A stretch of DNA of 64,000 bases from Anarhynchus alexandrinus. Lineage: Eukaryota; Chordata; Aves; Charadriiformes; Charadriidae. Numbering within the stretch: the first letter of the stretch is position 1; every line of letters starts with the position of its first letter. A model generated the notes under the pieces. It saw nothing but the letters and a program-made list of their open reading frames with translations. It was not told the origin of the DNA and made no database searches. Position numbers and translations under genes: made by a program. Positions 1-20,000 of this stretch are shown here, in pieces. Location: the NCBI GenBank assembly GCA_008711295.1, contig VUYV01000088.1, forward strand, positions 2,599,863 through 2,663,862. The letters are read 5' to 3'.

Positions 1-4700
<4,700 letters not shown>

Positions 4701-5987
4701 AGTTTCCTCCTTACAACATAGGACATGCAGGAGTTTTACCCAGCTGCTCCTGGGGAAAGGAAAAAAAATATGAGTGGGAGGGAGGTTGGGAGAGAGGGAT
4801 TTCCCTGCTTTTATCATTCTCCATTTCTCTGCGGCGATAACGTTCACTCAAAGCAGTCAACAGCAATATTCTGCAGTGGCAATGTGGAGAAAATAGGTCT
4901 GACAACCATCAAGCATGCAAAGAGGTTTCACTGCCATAGAAACACAATTTAAAATACTGGCTGTAGTTTAGTCTAAATGGTGGGTTATGGAATTTCAGAC
5001 AGACAGGCTGAACTGCTGAATATGTGACCTACACTTACAGTATTTGCTTACAGGAGCATTCACGTTTTGTACTTGTTGTTGAGCCCTCTCTTTTGACAGT
5101 AGTCACTAGCCCTATAATCTTCTTAGTTTCGATGAAACTGAGACCACGCTCCTTAAAAGGCTTTAACTCCCAAAGTAGCTGTCTACACTGCGCCCGTAGC
5201 ATCAGAATGTCTGGTTTTTTGCAGTCTGGTGGTACCTCTGCTTGGCTGGAGGGGGAAAAGCAATTCCCACCAGGCGATGCAAGGATGCTCTGATGGCAGC
5301 TGAGCGGAGGTTTGATGAGCCTGGGCAGGGAGGTGCGGATGTGTGCGATCCAAGGGTGTAGTTGGGAGCACGGATGCACCAGGCAGTACGAATAAGGGGT
5401 TACAGCTGTTGCCTTTCCCTTGCCGAGTTCCCTCACTGCATTTTCCACAGTAAATTGCTGCCTGTGGTGTTAAATTCCATTAATACTGCAGAGGGGCCCT
5501 AAGGATTGATTGGAAATTATTTCTTGGTGCGTTTTTGCCCATGCTCATTTTGCCGCTGGAGCAAAAGCCTTCTATGGAGGCTTTTGGGAGATGCTGACTT
5601 TTAGTTATTCTTAGCTGGGGTACTTTCCAATATGTAGAGCCATTTTAGGCTGTGCCATACCTGCTAACAAAAGCTGCTGAATCGTAAATTCAAAGCTTAT
5701 TTCAGATCTTTCCCTCGAATGTGGACGAGCAACCTGATGGTGGCTACAATAGGAGAGCTGAAAATCCCGCATGGCTGGAAACCTAGCTGAGTGTCAGCTG
5801 ATATTTTGCTTTGCTCAAACTTACAAGACACAGGAAAAAGGGAAGGGGAACCAACAGAAGTGGGAACGAACTCCTGCAAGCTCCAAGTACTGGACCCCAC
5901 GCTACATAGCATAGGTTTGGAGAGCAAAATGCCAAGGAGGAAGCCTGGTTTTCTCATTAAACCACAGAAATGAGTCTAGTTTCTTTT

Positions 5988-6065
5988 CCTGGCTCGACCA
6001 CTGACTCCTAGTGTGGTCTCAAATAAATCATTTCACCTCTTTGTTCTTCAAAATGGGGATAGCGA
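5988..6065 (+). repeat. MIR/CORE-SINE-like relic
   Basis: The segment reads CCTGGCTCGACCACTGACTC, then GTGTGGTCTCAA, TTTCACCTCTTTG and CAAAATGGGGATAG in the right order and spacing. This is the layout of the MIR family: a 'CTGGCTCTGCCACT' block, a 'TGTGACCT' block, a 'CACCTCTCTG' block and a 'TAAAATGGGGATA' block. MIR-type SINEs predate the amniote split and survive as faint copies in birds. The call rests on remembered consensus, not on an alignment, and the ends are approximate. Confidence 0.65.
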
Positions 6066-6671
6066 GACAGCCACTAAGTGGCTACCTTGGAAGCCTCAGT
6101 CAGAAGTTAAAAAATGACCAATACAAATATTTCACTGGAGCATCTTGAACTGTTTTACGGGAGTGGTACAGCTGGTTCTTTCCTTTATCAGCAAATGAAA
6201 ATAAATAAGAAATTTGTCCCTGAAAATTAGGCATTAAGCCTACAGTGCGAGCACTGACTTTATTCTGCCCGTGTGTGTGTTGCTTCAATCCATCACCGCA
6301 TTAAGCATTTTAGATTTCAGACTGGCCTCTGTCTCGCAAGCCAAGATAGTCTCTGCCTCCTGACACCTTCTTGCAAGTGTTGCAGTAATTTAATAGACTG
6401 GAAGTTATTTATGAACACTGAAAAGGGCCTATCCCCTTATGTACGTGTCCCTCATAGTCTGACATCTTGATTTCTTCATGTCATCTTATTAAAAAAAACT
6501 CCAGCCTTTGGGGCGCATGAATAAATGACACAGATATGCATCATCGGAACAGATGCTCGGTATTGAGGGTGATTTATTTTAATTAGTCAAATGTCATTTG
6601 AAGAGTTTTTACTTTGTAACTGGCTTTGATTGCTGTGTGCAAAGCTGCTGCCGTTCCAGGATCTCACGTAA

Positions 6672-6893
<222 letters not shown>

Positions 6894-8678
6894 TAAAAAA
6901 AAAAAAAAAACCACCCAAAACCATGCTGTTTGCTGGAGCTTTTTCTTCATGCTATGCTGAGAGACCATTTCCCTTTTAAAGAACACATCAAATGGGCTGT
7001 ATGTGTTAAAATACGCTTTTATAACAGCTAAAAAAGGAAGAAACTATGCAGGATTAGATTTATTTTAAAAGCTTCAGTGGAAAGCATTGTTTCAAAACCA
7101 AAGACGAAAGCTGCCAGTTTGTTTGTCGGTTTGCTCGGGGGAGGGAAGAGAGGAATTAAGCTTCTTTGGACACTTTACACAGATTATACAATGAACTAAT
7201 AAACTTCCTTTGAATTTAGTGCTGATGAAAGGCTTTACAGATCACAATAATCCTTTTTCTTTTTGTTTTTTTCAAACCCCCGAAAAGCAACAGCAGAGTA
7301 AGGTTCTCACACGCACTCTCCTGGTGAGGCACCTCAGCCTTGACCTGGCTGGAAGGAAGATCCTCCCTTTGTGCTCTTGGCCTGGGGCTGGGACCTGCCA
7401 AGCTCCGAGTAAAACAACCGATAAATGGAAACAGTTTTGAATTCCTGGACTAGAGGGGCTGAATAGAGATGGGAGAGAATGGAAATTTCTCTTTTCAAGA
7501 AGACTCCAGATATAGAAGTTTTCCTTTTCTCACATGGAACTTAAAAAAAAAGGAAGGAACAAAAGCACAAAAGAAACATCTCACAAAGTAGAATTCCAAA
7601 ACTAACTAATTTGATGTCAACCATAACATTCAATAAACCCATACATTTTTTATGCATATCAACATTTTCATTAAAAAATAGAAACCACTTTGAAACACAA
7701 TATAAGAATATGCCATTCCAAAAAGATGAATAGAGCCCTAGCCTTACCCAAACACTCAAAAATGCATTGTGACAATAGATTAATGATACATTTTTTGTGA
7801 AATGTTTTTCCTTAGTGAATCTGGCAAGCAAAAATATGAGGGTTTGGGGTTTTTTTTTCAGTTTTAAGTGCTGAATTTGAATACTTCTTCAGCAACATTT
7901 TGAAGCAAGCAGTTCCTAATAAAAGTTGCCTTAACAGGCAAGCCAAAAAGGGATAGGTCATTAAGAGAGACTGGGGGGGAGAGGGGGATAGGAAGAACAT
8001 TTTTCAGAAAGTTAGGATTAAAGACGCTTTGAATCTATTATTTCTGGATTTTGGTGTTGCAACATTTATGTTCCATTTATGCAGGGAGCGTTTATTTTTT
8101 CATTTAAGTAGATACCGCAAGTACCGAATACCAAAACCTGTTTTAAATGTTTATTGATGTTTGAAAGTCAAACACTCAGGAAATTAGGAAATGCCAAAAA
8201 TAAAGTTTCCTTCTGCAGATCTACTTTTTGTTACAATCTTTAATCATGTGATGACTTTTTACTTCCCAAAGGATTTCTGCCTAGTTCAGCGCATGGGACA
8301 GAGCAGCTTGGGGAATGTATGCGTGGCCAGGGAGATCCTGTCTGGTGCTGGGTGATCACCATTCACATGTAGTTCTATGTTCCTCTATGTTCACAAATTT
8401 GGCACTGTTTTGCCTAGGAGACAAGGATGTCACAAAAGGAAAGGACGTGTCCTGTGGGACCAGGTGTGCAGGTAGCCTTCCCCTTCCCGGCCGGGCATGG
8501 GCTGAAGAAGTGACGTTGGTGATGATGCTCTCAGCAAATAGGGACAATGCAGGCAGCAAAGAATGACTGATAAGTCATAGCGCCGAATGCAACACCTGAG
8601 CGTTGCTTCCCTCCTTACCCTGAGCTTGAGGTGGGCACTGCCCTTGGGACTTGCTTTGAAGAAAATCTCACCATTTTA

Positions 8679-8786
8679 TCATAGAATCATAAAATGGTTT
8701 AGGTTGGAAAGGACCTTGAAGATCATCGAGTTCCAACTCGCCTGCCATGGGCAGGGACACCTCCCACCAGACCAGGTTGCCCAATA
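8679..8786 (-). mobile_element. CR1 3'-end fragment
   Basis: The sequence starts TCATAGAATCATAAAATGG, then GGTTGGAAAGGACCTTGAAG and a CATCGAGTTCCAACTC stretch. These are the reverse complement of the last roughly 100 bp of an avian CR1. It is severely 5' truncated and breaks off after GACCAGGTTGCCCAA. No coding part remains. Confidence 0.9.
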
Positions 8787-9869
8787 TGCAGATTTATTTT
8801 TGATTTCTGAAGGTAATTTGTCCTGTAATTCAAGTCAGTAAATTTTTAACTAACAGAAATGGTTTTATGAACAAGGGAAGGAGAGAGCCTGGGAAAGAGA
8901 TGCAGTCTTTCATTCCATCTCTCAGTAAAGAGGAACATCGAAATAATGCTGTCGCAGATAGGTGTCTGGATAGATGTCATTGATTGAATGATCTCTTTTT
9001 ATTTTTCCCAGAGTCTCATTTCTTTCTCTGCTCAGATTCTCATGGTCTCTCTTTAACAAAGCGTCCAAAACACTGGTCAGTTGAATGAACCCCGAATCAA
9101 GCGAAGTCTCCCCCTCTCCTTCCTTCTTATTTCAGTCACCCGAGCCCTCGCCACAAATGACATTGCAGCCTGCAAAGTCACGCTCAGGCCCCCAGCGTAC
9201 CCTGCATGGCTCGGTGAGAGCGGCCGCGCTCGTTTTCAGTTGTAACAAGCCCACCAAGAGACTTTTATGTGGGAAAGGAGCTGATTTCCTCCCTATCATT
9301 TCAGTGCACGCTGTCTCGACCACAATAAGGATGTCTTGTCATGGGGATTTGCTAAACCCGTGGTTATAATTAATCTGCTGTTGTCTATAAAGTGACTTGA
9401 GAGACGCAGCCATGGAAAAAGTGCAACATGGTCTCTTTTGGGTTATGCCAAGAAATGAGAGAGGTTTTGGGATGTTTCCTTTTTTATCCTTTGTATTAAA
9501 ATGACAGGGATGACAGAAGCAAAGCATGGCATGGCTGAAGCTGTGTGTTTTGGAAGGGATGTTCCTGGGGTCTGCTGTTGGAAATGCAGGTGAGAAAAAG
9601 CTGACCCTGGTAGCTGCACCGAGCAAAAAGTCGTGCCTTTTCAGGCAAAAGCATTTCCCATTTGGACCAGGCAGCTAGTTTGTGCAAGTGTTCAGGAATT
9701 TGAATCACTGTACCCACTTTTGCAAGCAATGAGGCTTTCTGAATTTGGGTTGCAACTTTAAAAAAACCACATTAAAATACAAAGTAAAGCCATTTTAATT
9801 GCTCAGTTGTCTGCAGCCGTAAGCGCAGTTAATGCTCACTTCCTGACTTTGCCCTCTTTTTCTTTCCCA

Positions 9870-9886
9870 CCCCCCCCCCCCCCCCC
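9870..9886. repeat. 17-base poly-C homopolymer
   Basis: A run of 17 C sits inside a roughly 90-bp pyrimidine-rich patch (about 9843-9905). An N occurs at 9911, and the length is probably uncertain in the assembly. Confidence 0.85.
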
Positions 9887-12800
9887 TTCCCCCTCTTTCT
9901 TCCCATCCCANTGGCCTTCTCCCACCGTACTTCTCTTTGGGCTGCACATTCCTCTTCAAATATTGTGTTGCTTTGGATGGCACACTGACATACCATCTCT
10001 CAGGAGGGTGGAAACCACTCTGTCATTCCAGCAGGACTTACAAAAGGACTATATTAAAATAATAAGGTGACATGATCATATGCTCCAAGTCAGGTGATGC
10101 CGAAAATCGCATTTAACTCTGAGGTTAACATTGTTCCCCTCAGTGTTGAATTTCAGGGCCATGCACTTTTGGGTTTTGGTTAGGTTTTCACCCCAAAGGA
10201 GGCATCTGATATTATAGCCCTGTTACCCACCCAGGTGGAGGTATGGAGGCTCATCCAGGCCTGACACGCGACGCGGTCCTGGGCTGTGCCACAAGTGTGA
10301 AGGACAACGCACTGGACACCCTCCCTCGCTGGGCCATCCACCACCTCCCCCCGTGCACATACAGCTTATCTTTCCCAACCACATTTTGCTTTCTGCTTGC
10401 TCAGGTAGCTCAAGCGTGACCATGCCCAGCTTTGGCCAGGTTTCGATGCGTTTCTCTGGCGTGGTGGAGGGCACATCTCCTGTCCAAAGTGACCTACCCT
10501 GACCTCACCAGTTAGCAGCCCCAGAGCATGGAGACTGCAGGCTGTCACCACAAAGCATCTTTGAAGATGGAGAAAATAACGTTTTTTCTCCCAGTTTCCT
10601 TCTTGTTCTCCACCTGTTTTTCCTGTAATTCTTGGAATATTTCATTCTAAATGGTTAAAATATTTCAAAGATGTTTTTATTACATTTAAAAAAAAAAAAC
10701 CCAGATGTCAGACCATCTTAGCTATACATGCTACCACCTGACTGTACCTAATTCATCTGCTGCACCATTAGAAAGCATTGAAGCAAGTAGGGACCACCGG
10801 ACTCCCAGTGATTTATGGCATCATCTCCTGTGCTCCTCTCTCCGTGCTTTCGGTTGTGTCATTGATGCTGAAGGGCGCAGCCTCAATCAGAAATTCTGGT
10901 GCCTCTTAAATCAGTGGGTGTTTTCCCATCAACTTCAATAGGGCTAAGATTTTTTACCCTTTATCTGCCATTTGTCTGTAAAGAGGCAGTAAAAATTCCG
11001 TCTCGATGGATAATATTACAGGACTATCACAAACAGACGGGTAGGAGTCATTCGTTACTCATCTTAAAACAATATGCATGTGCCAGAGGGGTCTGAGTTA
11101 TAAGTCCATTTTTGTGGCTGTACATGGGTATATGTTCGGGGAGAGTTATGTTTTTGGAATGAGTGTTTAGGGAAATAACGGTGCGACTGCAGTTCTCCAT
11201 CAAGCCCCTCTGGCAAGTTTCCGTGTGACAGGGAGTGAGTCATTAGGTGTTAGGCGAGAGGGTATTACACTTTCTGTCTTCTTCTGAGATATGAGTTGAG
11301 TTGGGAGGCGGCGAAATGAAGTGGATCCACGAACTAGGTTTTTAGATAATGGATGGGACCTGTAATATATGCAATTTGAGAGCCGAGAAGACTGCGTATG
11401 CTGACAAGACAATGTATGTGACTAAAAGTGTGGAAATGTGGGTGCTTTGTGGTTATTATCTGTTTGAAGGACAGAAGAAGATGAATCCCCTTGACCTGAC
11501 AGCACTTTTACAATAGGGTTGTCTAAAATTGGGAGATTACTTCGGCTAGCAGTGTGTACTTGGAAGACAGTTGAAAAAATTCAATGTAAAGTATAAGCTT
11601 TATAAGCTTTAGAAACTGCTTCAGAGCCTACTGTTTTATTGACGTCTTAAGAAAATTAAATATATAGCCTTGTCCAAGGATAGTTTCTTAAGCCCCTCAG
11701 AACAGTCAGAAGAAAATAAAAAAGGCAAAAAATAGTAATCCATTAATGTGATTTTAAACAACATGTGAATCATCTGAAGAGCAGATCAATATGACACCGT
11801 ACAGCTTTATTTTAAATAGCAGTTTTCCTGCAAGCAGAATTAAATAATGTATAAGAAACTGGAGGGTGCATGTCTGTAAGCGACTGACCATGATGTAAGG
11901 ATTTTATAATGTGAATAAATGAGCCTCATAAGGCTGTTTAACCTAGAAGGAGAGAAATTAAAGAGACTGAGGAGAAAAAAAAAATACTGTTTTCAGGTAC
12001 TGAAGGGATCAGAAGTCAAGAAGGCAGAGAAGCAAACGGCACAGCTTGAAAGGAGGGGGGTTCTGCTGTTAATATTGGTAGGGAAAGAGCAAGAAAGGAG
12101 GTGCTGAACAAAATGAGTGAAGCAGGAGGAGGATCAGGCCCTCAGATGAAATCCTGAGTGGAGAGTTGTGAAAACCAGCAGTTGTGACTGCCTGTGCTCT
12201 CTTCAAGCCTGGGCTGTATATTTTGCTGGGTTCAGATCATTTGCCATATCATGAGTATATACATAAACCAGAGGATAGTGACGGCACAAGGGTCAGGTGA
12301 GACGACAGTGCTCGGTGCACATGAAGTGACACGCGGGGACAGACACGTCCTTCAGGCATGGAAAGCCTGATACCTGGAGCATGGCAGGGCCATGGACCGT
12401 GGGGTTGCAGGGACTGCTCTGGGGGCAGAAGAAGGCCTGCAAGGGCATCCACGTAAAACCACACATGAGTGTAGCATGCAAGGACTGCAAAACCAGGCGT
12501 CAGTCATGTGAAAGGAGATGTCCTTGACGTTTCGAGTTCAGCAAATTGGATGGGCTTGGTAGGCCCATAGCCAAGGACAGGCATGGACACACCAGAACTG
12601 GAGGGAGCAGTGGAGGAGAGGGAAGAAAAACCTCTGCTTGGCTCAAAGCCAGCTCCCATTAAGTCTCCATCTATGGCTTCAAACAGGGGAATCAAATGCA
12701 AAGCTTGACTAATGGAAAGAGATCAAAGTGATTATTCTTTAAATCAGTTCCCTTCCCGCTGGCCCTTGAGCAGAGCCGCTGTGAAAGGCAGCCGAGGAGC

Positions 12801-12999
12801 CCCACCAGCGCTAGTGGTGGTGGAGCGATGGCAATGCCAGAGATGACGCGACAGACGGGAAGGCCCTAGGGCAGAGAGGTAAAGCAGGTGTCATTATTTC
12901 CTGTCCTGGAAGGTTACAAAGATTCAACTTTATTCATTTTTAAACCAATTTAGTTAATCTGGTGCAAATCCTTGTGTGAACACATTAAGAGCTGACTTG

Positions 13000-13330
13000 A
13001 GATAGACCAAAATGATGGAAACCTGCCTTGCAGTGGGAGACTTAAGGAGCTTAGACTACTTAGTTTATCCCACAGAAGGTGAAGAGGTGACTTTATTATT
13101 TTCTGCAAGTCCATGTGTGAAAGAGAGAGATTTGATAGCAGACAGCTTTATAATCCAACAGAAAAAAAAAACAACTTACTTTCTGGTGGGTGGGAGCTGA
13201 AGCAAAATAGAGACTAGAAATCAGGTCTACAGTTTTGCAAGGAGGGAGTGAACCAAAGGAATAAATTCTCAGGAGATGGAGGGACTTGATGGACAGGTGT
13301 CAGGAGCACTTGAAGGCACTGACTTCTGTT
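13000..13330 (+). mobile_element. Old, decayed CR1 fragment (ORF2 end to 3' region)
   Basis: Read on the + strand, the segment keeps the order of blocks found near the end of old CR1 elements: a GAAACCTGCCTTGCAGTGGG-like block, CTTAAGGAGCTTAGACTAC, TTAGTTTATCCCACAGAAGG, AAGAGGTGACTT, a gap, then GAGACTAGAAATCAGGTCTA and a GGGAGTGAACCAAAGGAATA-like block. It matches the remembered layout '[19 protein letters not shown]', then '...LDKFRLEIR'. It is heavily mutated with no open frame. Edges are approximate. Confidence 0.6.
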
Positions 13331-14379
13331 CTTCAGCCCCAGGGTAAGTTAGGTACTTAAGTATAAGAGGATTGCTTCACTGAGCAGCCAATGCGAAACC
13401 CACGCTAGGTGCCTATGTTAGGTGGACAAGGACTGGCTTCCACCTGCTTTACGGTTCACTGACTTTTTAAACCAAATGACCCTCAAGACATGAGGTTTTT
13501 TTAGGCTGCCCAACTTGCACCTCTATCCAGTAGATTTGCAGCCTTTGGCGTTCAGCAGATGAAGTGTAACTGGTCATTTTTGGTTTCCCGGTGGCAGATG
13601 AAGGAGGGTAGAAAACAGAAAGATCAGTTCTGTTGCTGTAGAGCATAAAGAAAGAGCAGTGAAAAACGGGGTCTAAAGGACCTGAGGTCCCAGTAGTGAA
13701 ATTCATCCAGAAAAGGGTCTTTGTAATTTGAACCTTTCTCCAGTATTACTTTAGACATTGTCCTCAACCACACTCAGCCCACAGCAAATGTGAAGGGTAT
13801 AACCCCTCCTTCCCAGAAACGTATGAGGAGGATCAGAAAGCCGTTGGCAGGAACGTATCTTTCTTGGGAACTGTGGTACTTGTGCCAGCACTGGGGAAGG
13901 CAGCACGGCTGCTCGCTGTCCCGTCTCAGACCACTTCCACTGGCCACAGATGTCCCCGGTGCGAAGTCAGAGTGGATGGTGGGAGACAATACATATCAGG
14001 TGACATATATAATTTGTATCTTAGAAGCCAAGGAACTGGAAAGGCGCGTTAGGTCAGGTTTTGTCAGCTCTATTTCTTTGTGCAGTTTTAACCAATTCTA
14101 ACCAATTTCTTAACCAGCTTTTATTATGCAATAAGGCATCAACAATTAAATTACCAGTTTACTACAGTTAGAAAAGTGCAACCCAAAAGCAGTGTATGAA
14201 ACTGTTTATATTATGTGAGATTTTTGGCATGTTTGCTGGGATGGACATGAGTGCTGCCCTGAGTGCTGTGGCCAAATGCAGGAGCTGCAGCGTGTGGTGC
14301 CTTACCCGGAGGAGCTGCTTGTGCGTCTGTCTGCAGGCTCGAGTTTGGTACCAAACATTAAGAATCAGCCCAATATAGG

Positions 14380-16033
<1,654 letters not shown>

Positions 16034-16905
16034 TAAACCCATATTATGACAGAAATCTCTGTGCTACAGGTATTTTAATACCTTCGCAGATAGCAAATGA
16101 GTTGGGGGGTGAGGGGAGATACATTTACAACACATTGGCAGGAATGCATGGTATATTATACCAGAGAGGCAATTATCTGGATCTTTACTGAAGGCAATTG
16201 TCACTCATTAATACAGCTAGTTATCAGCTAGAAGTGATGAGTTCAAAGTAGAGGAGAAAGGAAAGCAGTTATTAGATATGGACAACTGGTAATTTTAGAT
16301 CCAAAAAATCGCAAAGTGCAGTGAAACTTCATCCTGGCATCATGTGTTGCGCCATGCAGTTTTGCAACACTGCTCGGTTAATGGATTATTACTCATGGGT
16401 TTGCTAAAATGCCGCCCGTCCTGTGGGAAGTGGCGGTCATTCTTAATTGGGATTTATCAGTGGTGTCCAAAGGCATATGGTGCTTCAGAAGCTGCAATCT
16501 CTGAGACATGTAGATTATTAAAACTGTGTTTATTAGCTTATGATGCCCTCGAGCTAACCGAACATTTTACAGAATTAAGAGCAAGACGAGAGGCCAAACT
16601 TGCCACCCTGCCAGCCAACGTCAGAGGTGCAGACTTCCTTCCAAAATTAGGATAGTGCTCAGAAGTTTGCAACTTACTTGCTTTCTTTGGCGATTTGCAC
16701 CCTGAGCGTTAAGGTTGCTTTTGGAAATGAGGTTTAGCATTCAGCTTCACAAGGATGTTACTGCAGGGTGACAGCTGACCTGGGCCACCTGCTCTGCACT
16801 GGGTGGCCGTGGACAGCCTTCGGTCTGGCTGTATTCAGGTGGCCAAAGAAACAACGCTCATACAGTCATCGCAGAGAACCTTCTTTGGCGTGGCTTGCTT
16901 TTCCA

Positions 16906-17090
16906 TCCTAGAATCATAGAATCGTAGAATGACCTTTAAAGGTCATTGAGTCCAACACCCCGCAATGAGCAGGGACATCTTCAACTAGATCAGGCTGCTC
17001 AGAGCCCCGTCCAACCTGACCTTGAATGTTTCCAGGGATGGGGCGTCTACCACCTCTCTGGGCAACCTGTGCTGGTGTTTCACCATCCTA
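16906..17090 (-). mobile_element. CR1 3'-end fragment
   Basis: The fragment reads TCCTAGAATCATAGAATCGT at its left edge, then GACCTTTAAAGGTCATTGAG, CCGTCCAACCTGACCTTGAA, TTTCCAGGGATGGGGCGTCT and CCACCTCTCTGGGCAACCTG. These are reverse-complement blocks of the CR1 3' region. The stretch between the tail and GACCTT is shortened compared with other copies. It is 5' truncated and non-coding. The right edge is approximate. Confidence 0.9.
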
Positions 17091-20000
17091 AACCTCTTAG
17101 TCACGTTGAAACGGTGACACGAGGTGTTTCATTTAAAAAAAAAATCACGGTCTCGTTACTGAGATTGGTAGAGCAATAGGAGTAGCAAGTAATAAATTAT
17201 AGAAGCACAGTTATAAGGTATTCAGGTAAGGCCTAGGCATATTCAGAAAGCTAAACTAAGCTGCTCTTTTTATTGTAGCTTGTTACAATTGTTATGACTC
17301 TCTTCTTGGGGTTCCCCGGTAGATCAGGTCGTGAGGAGCTGATACAGCCATGGCTTTAGCCTCCCCTGTGCAGCCAGCGCTGCTGCTCTCCGAATCCCTC
17401 GCTGCTGTTTGTGTCCAGACTAACATAACATGACATGCATATGATGCAGCATGAAGCGCCCAGCGGGAGGGCGTTAACCGGCAAAAGTCATGTTTATGTA
17501 ATACAGCAGCGCAAACAACCCTATTGCCTGGCTTTTTCCATCACGTGGCTACAGCTGCTGCTGTTCATTTAATCCACTGACTGACAGTATGAGATTTTCC
17601 TGTACTCACAGCGTATTGCAAAAATGAATGCATTATGCAAAGAGGTATTCTTTTTCCTTACCAAAATAGTACAAGTGCCACAGGAACTAAGAAATCATTC
17701 CCTGGGCTCGTTATACTATCTAGCAGGCGTCAACACCATGCGTGCTTGGAAAAAATCATCCAAACCATCCAGAGTTGGGTTCGTCATCCGTTGTGCTAAT
17801 GGACATGTACTATTATTTCCTAACAAAAATACATGAAAGACACTGGTGAAGTTAAAAGATGGTATTTATGTTTTCTTGGTGTAAGCAAAGTTAATTAGTT
17901 AAGCTGAAGGCGTAAAATATATGATGAAATGCAGAGTTGCTGTGTGTCTTTGTTAGGAAATGTATAACGTCAATTTATTTGCAAATAAAGTAAAAAAACA
18001 CACAGCCTGAAAAAATGCACCCCGTGGAGAACGTCTGGGAAACTGAGCTGAAGCGATGGCTGATCGTCATTGAGAGGCTGTGGGAATACTGGAAATGTAC
18101 TTGAGTTTCTCCAGCTCTACAAGAACCATAGTATCACCTGTGTTTGTGAAGTAATGGGGCAAGAACTGGATGCTCTGCCAAGTGCAGTACAGTCAGCGTT
18201 TATCTAAAATGAAGAGGGAGTAGAAGGAGTCTTGGGGTGCTTTTTACAAAATGGAGCTGAGATGAACCCTGTTATGATCACTGCCAGGGTGCCTTTGACA
18301 GCCTCAGAGCCTTTTTCATTGATTTGTGAATTATTAAGGTGGCCCTCTGAGCTAATTCAACTGAGATATCTGATGGCAAGTTGTGTTGTTTAAGGTCACC
18401 CCAGAGATCAGTGAAAACTGACCTCAAATAGGACAACGGATTATTTAAAAACACCTCAAGCGTGCTCAGATATGCAACATTAGATGCAGGTATTGAAAGT
18501 AGCCAAGGTCTCTGGAGATTTTTAGACCGGTAGTACCTGTCTCAAGTCACTGTGGTATTTTATGACGGTGAGTTGAATGCAGCATGGCCCACGTTTGAAC
18601 CCAACAGGCCCATCTCTTCCAAAGCATCGCATGCCAATCTAACCCAAGGCAACACTGGCATCAACCGCGGCAAGGGGGAGGGTCATTTTTTGGCTAATCT
18701 GAAGGGAGGTGAAGCAGGCTGGATACTGACATCCTGCCTGTGCAGAGGAGATACGGAGTGGGGACCGATAGCAAGTCCACGCAACTCAGCCCTTGCTCTC
18801 TTCTGCCTGGGTTTCTTCTAGGCATAAGCAGCAAATTGACTCCCAGTTTCCATTTGTTCTTTAGCCTTCACCTGCCAGGAGGTGTTGGGACGTGGATGCC
18901 CGCGTGCAGTAGGTATGACACTAGGCTCACCACCACCTTGCACATGGATGCTGTGGTAGCCTTTGGGCAGGTGTTGTTTACACACATCCATGTTTGGAGA
19001 TTCCATTCCAACATTCCAAGATGTTCTCCATCCTTTGCCCCAGTTCGGTCCTCCCTGCCTTTGGAGCCGGCAGATGTTCCTGCAGCAGCGCAGCCCACAG
19101 CTTGAGGTTACTGGAGTAATGGAGCTTCCCAGGGCATTCATGTTGCATGTTTTTGATAAACCACCTCGCACTTCCCCTTCTTGTGTTTTGAGCTGTAAGA
19201 AGTTTGCTGCTGTCGAGCCAAAGCCCTACAAGAGTAAATGAACCCAGGCTACATACTTGCAACACCTGCCTTTCCATTTCTTGCCAGGCTGTCCTACATA
19301 GCTCTGCTAAAAATGTATTTCATGCCCAGCTTCCTGAAGTTCATCTTATTTAACAAGATGGCCATAGACATGCAGAAGTCAGTGATTGCAAGTACGCCTA
19401 ATTATCTTGTCACTGCCTTTTAGTTCACTTTGTGCCTTCATGCCAGGGCACTAAAATACACCCTTTTTGAGACTCTGAACAGTCAGCGTCTGTACTGGCA
19501 GAATTACAAGTTTTTATTAATGTTTCTGGACTGCAAGAAAATCAGTGTTTAATCATTTCCACTATTAAATTTTAAAATCTGGTGAGAACTGTGGGAACAC
19601 AGAAGCCAAAGATCTATGAGCATTTCTGGTGTCTAATCCAAATATCTAGTTCCTCACCATACCGTTTACTCCTGCAGTGACATGTCTGACCAAAGTGGGA
19701 CATTCACAGAGCTAAGAATGCAAGAAATATCTGAAAAACAGCATTAGCAGCATCTCTGCATTTTTACTGCACTCTCCCATGGCTTATTTTGGTTAAAATG
19801 CATAATCATTCCCATGAATTTATTTTTAGACTTTACAAGAAAAATCAGATGTATGTCTTGGCCTGTCTCTCTCCCCAAGGCCAATAGTTCGGGATCCATG
19901 TGTGGGTTTGGCCGGCTCTCACCTAGAAGTCTCAAAGCAATGAGTGTTTCTTCTCATCCTTCAACATATTTTTCTTAGTGTTTTTCCCACTAGTGAGCTT

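Noticed and set aside
11920..12060. Possible old CR1 fragment (AAGGCTGTTTAACCTAGAAG block)
   Set aside because: One or two short blocks recall the FSL-like part of CR1, but order and length are not enough to support it.
18550..19280. Cluster of 60-120 codon frames on both strands
   Set aside because: The frames overlap each other on both strands, have no splice context and resemble no protein. Their GC-rich composition alone gives long open frames.
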